DNA from: Taenia hydatigena
Taxonomy: Eukaryota > Platyhelminthes > Cestoda > Cyclophyllidea > Taeniidae
DNA: 64,000 nucleotides
Assembly: GCA_036345935.2 (NCBI GenBank)
Contig: JADWOT020000006.1
Span: 8,654,519 to 8,718,518 of the forward strand
Reading direction: 5' to 3'
A model generated the notes under the pieces. The model was not told the DNA's origin. It saw only the letters and a program-made list of their open reading frames with translations, and made no database searches. Of this stretch, positions 63,911 through 64,000 are shown piece after piece (position 1 is the stretch's first letter; every line of letters begins with the position of its first letter). The position numbers were made by a program, and so were the translations under genes.

Positions 63911-64000
63911 AATCATCCTGCTCTACCCTACTTCACTTCTTCCAACTCTGTGTGATTTATTGCATCAAGGCGGGATTATTTATGATAATTAGGCCCTATT

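Larger units (their letters stand above)
57844..64000. other. Non-coding right end of the window
   Basis: No exon was supported on either strand. The frames at 58677-58967, 62289-62585 (+) and 63218-63484 (-) lack motifs and splice context. Two short hairpins are present (62220-62245 and 63884-63910), and a CA-rich tract lies near 63648-63677. Confidence 0.45.

Noticed and set aside
1..64000. tRNA, rRNA, CRISPR or bacterial-type features.
   Set aside because: No cloverleaf with internal promoter boxes, no rRNA core and no regular spaced repeats were seen by eye.

Overview
This window reads as nuclear DNA of an animal, most likely a parasitic flatworm and probably a tapeworm (inference). Genes are split by clean GT-AG introns of very uneven size: several are only 32-41 bp and one is about 13 kb. 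Coding exons are richer in G+C than the surrounding AT-rich DNA. There are also three diverged copies of a short LTR-like repeat (158-188 bp) that resembles the terminal-repeat miniature retrotransposons known from tapeworms. No bacterial-type operons, CRISPR arrays, tRNA or rRNA genes were seen.

Layout, left to right. (1) 2075-2368 (+) is the last exon of a Raf/KSR-family protein kinase and carries the C-terminal 14-3-3 type motif RSxSxP. (2) 3801-3988 (+) is a solo LTR with a perfect 5-bp target duplication. (3) 4364-17778 (+) is a complete FANCI (Fanconi anaemia complementation group I) gene. I rebuilt it from 28 exons whose splice phases all agree, giving 1667 codons plus a stop. (4) 19087-21800 (-) is a two-exon, 147-residue EF-hand-type protein resembling the ciliary dynein regulatory complex protein DRC8/EFCAB2; it converges on FANCI. 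(5) 28316-28500 (-) is a second LTR copy in a gene-poor stretch. (6) 29799-47497 (-) is a protocadherin of about 1233 residues in three coding exons: signal peptide, seven cadherin repeats, one membrane span, and an unusual cytoplasmic tail. Its 12.9-kb intron splits the sixth repeat. (7) 49289-49446 (-) is a third LTR copy. (8) 57023-57843 (+) holds two or three exons, including a terminal exon, of a gene I cannot name. The rest appears non-coding.

The genes do not form a pathway. The clearest point of biological interest is in FANCI: the residue aligned with the human mono-ubiquitination lysine (K523) is arginine, while the exon just downstream, matching the ATR/ATM phosphorylation region, keeps a dense SQ/TQ cluster. 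That suggests a lineage in which the phosphorylation switch is retained but the FANCI ubiquitin acceptor is lost or moved. Family comparisons were made from memory of human sequences; no search was run.
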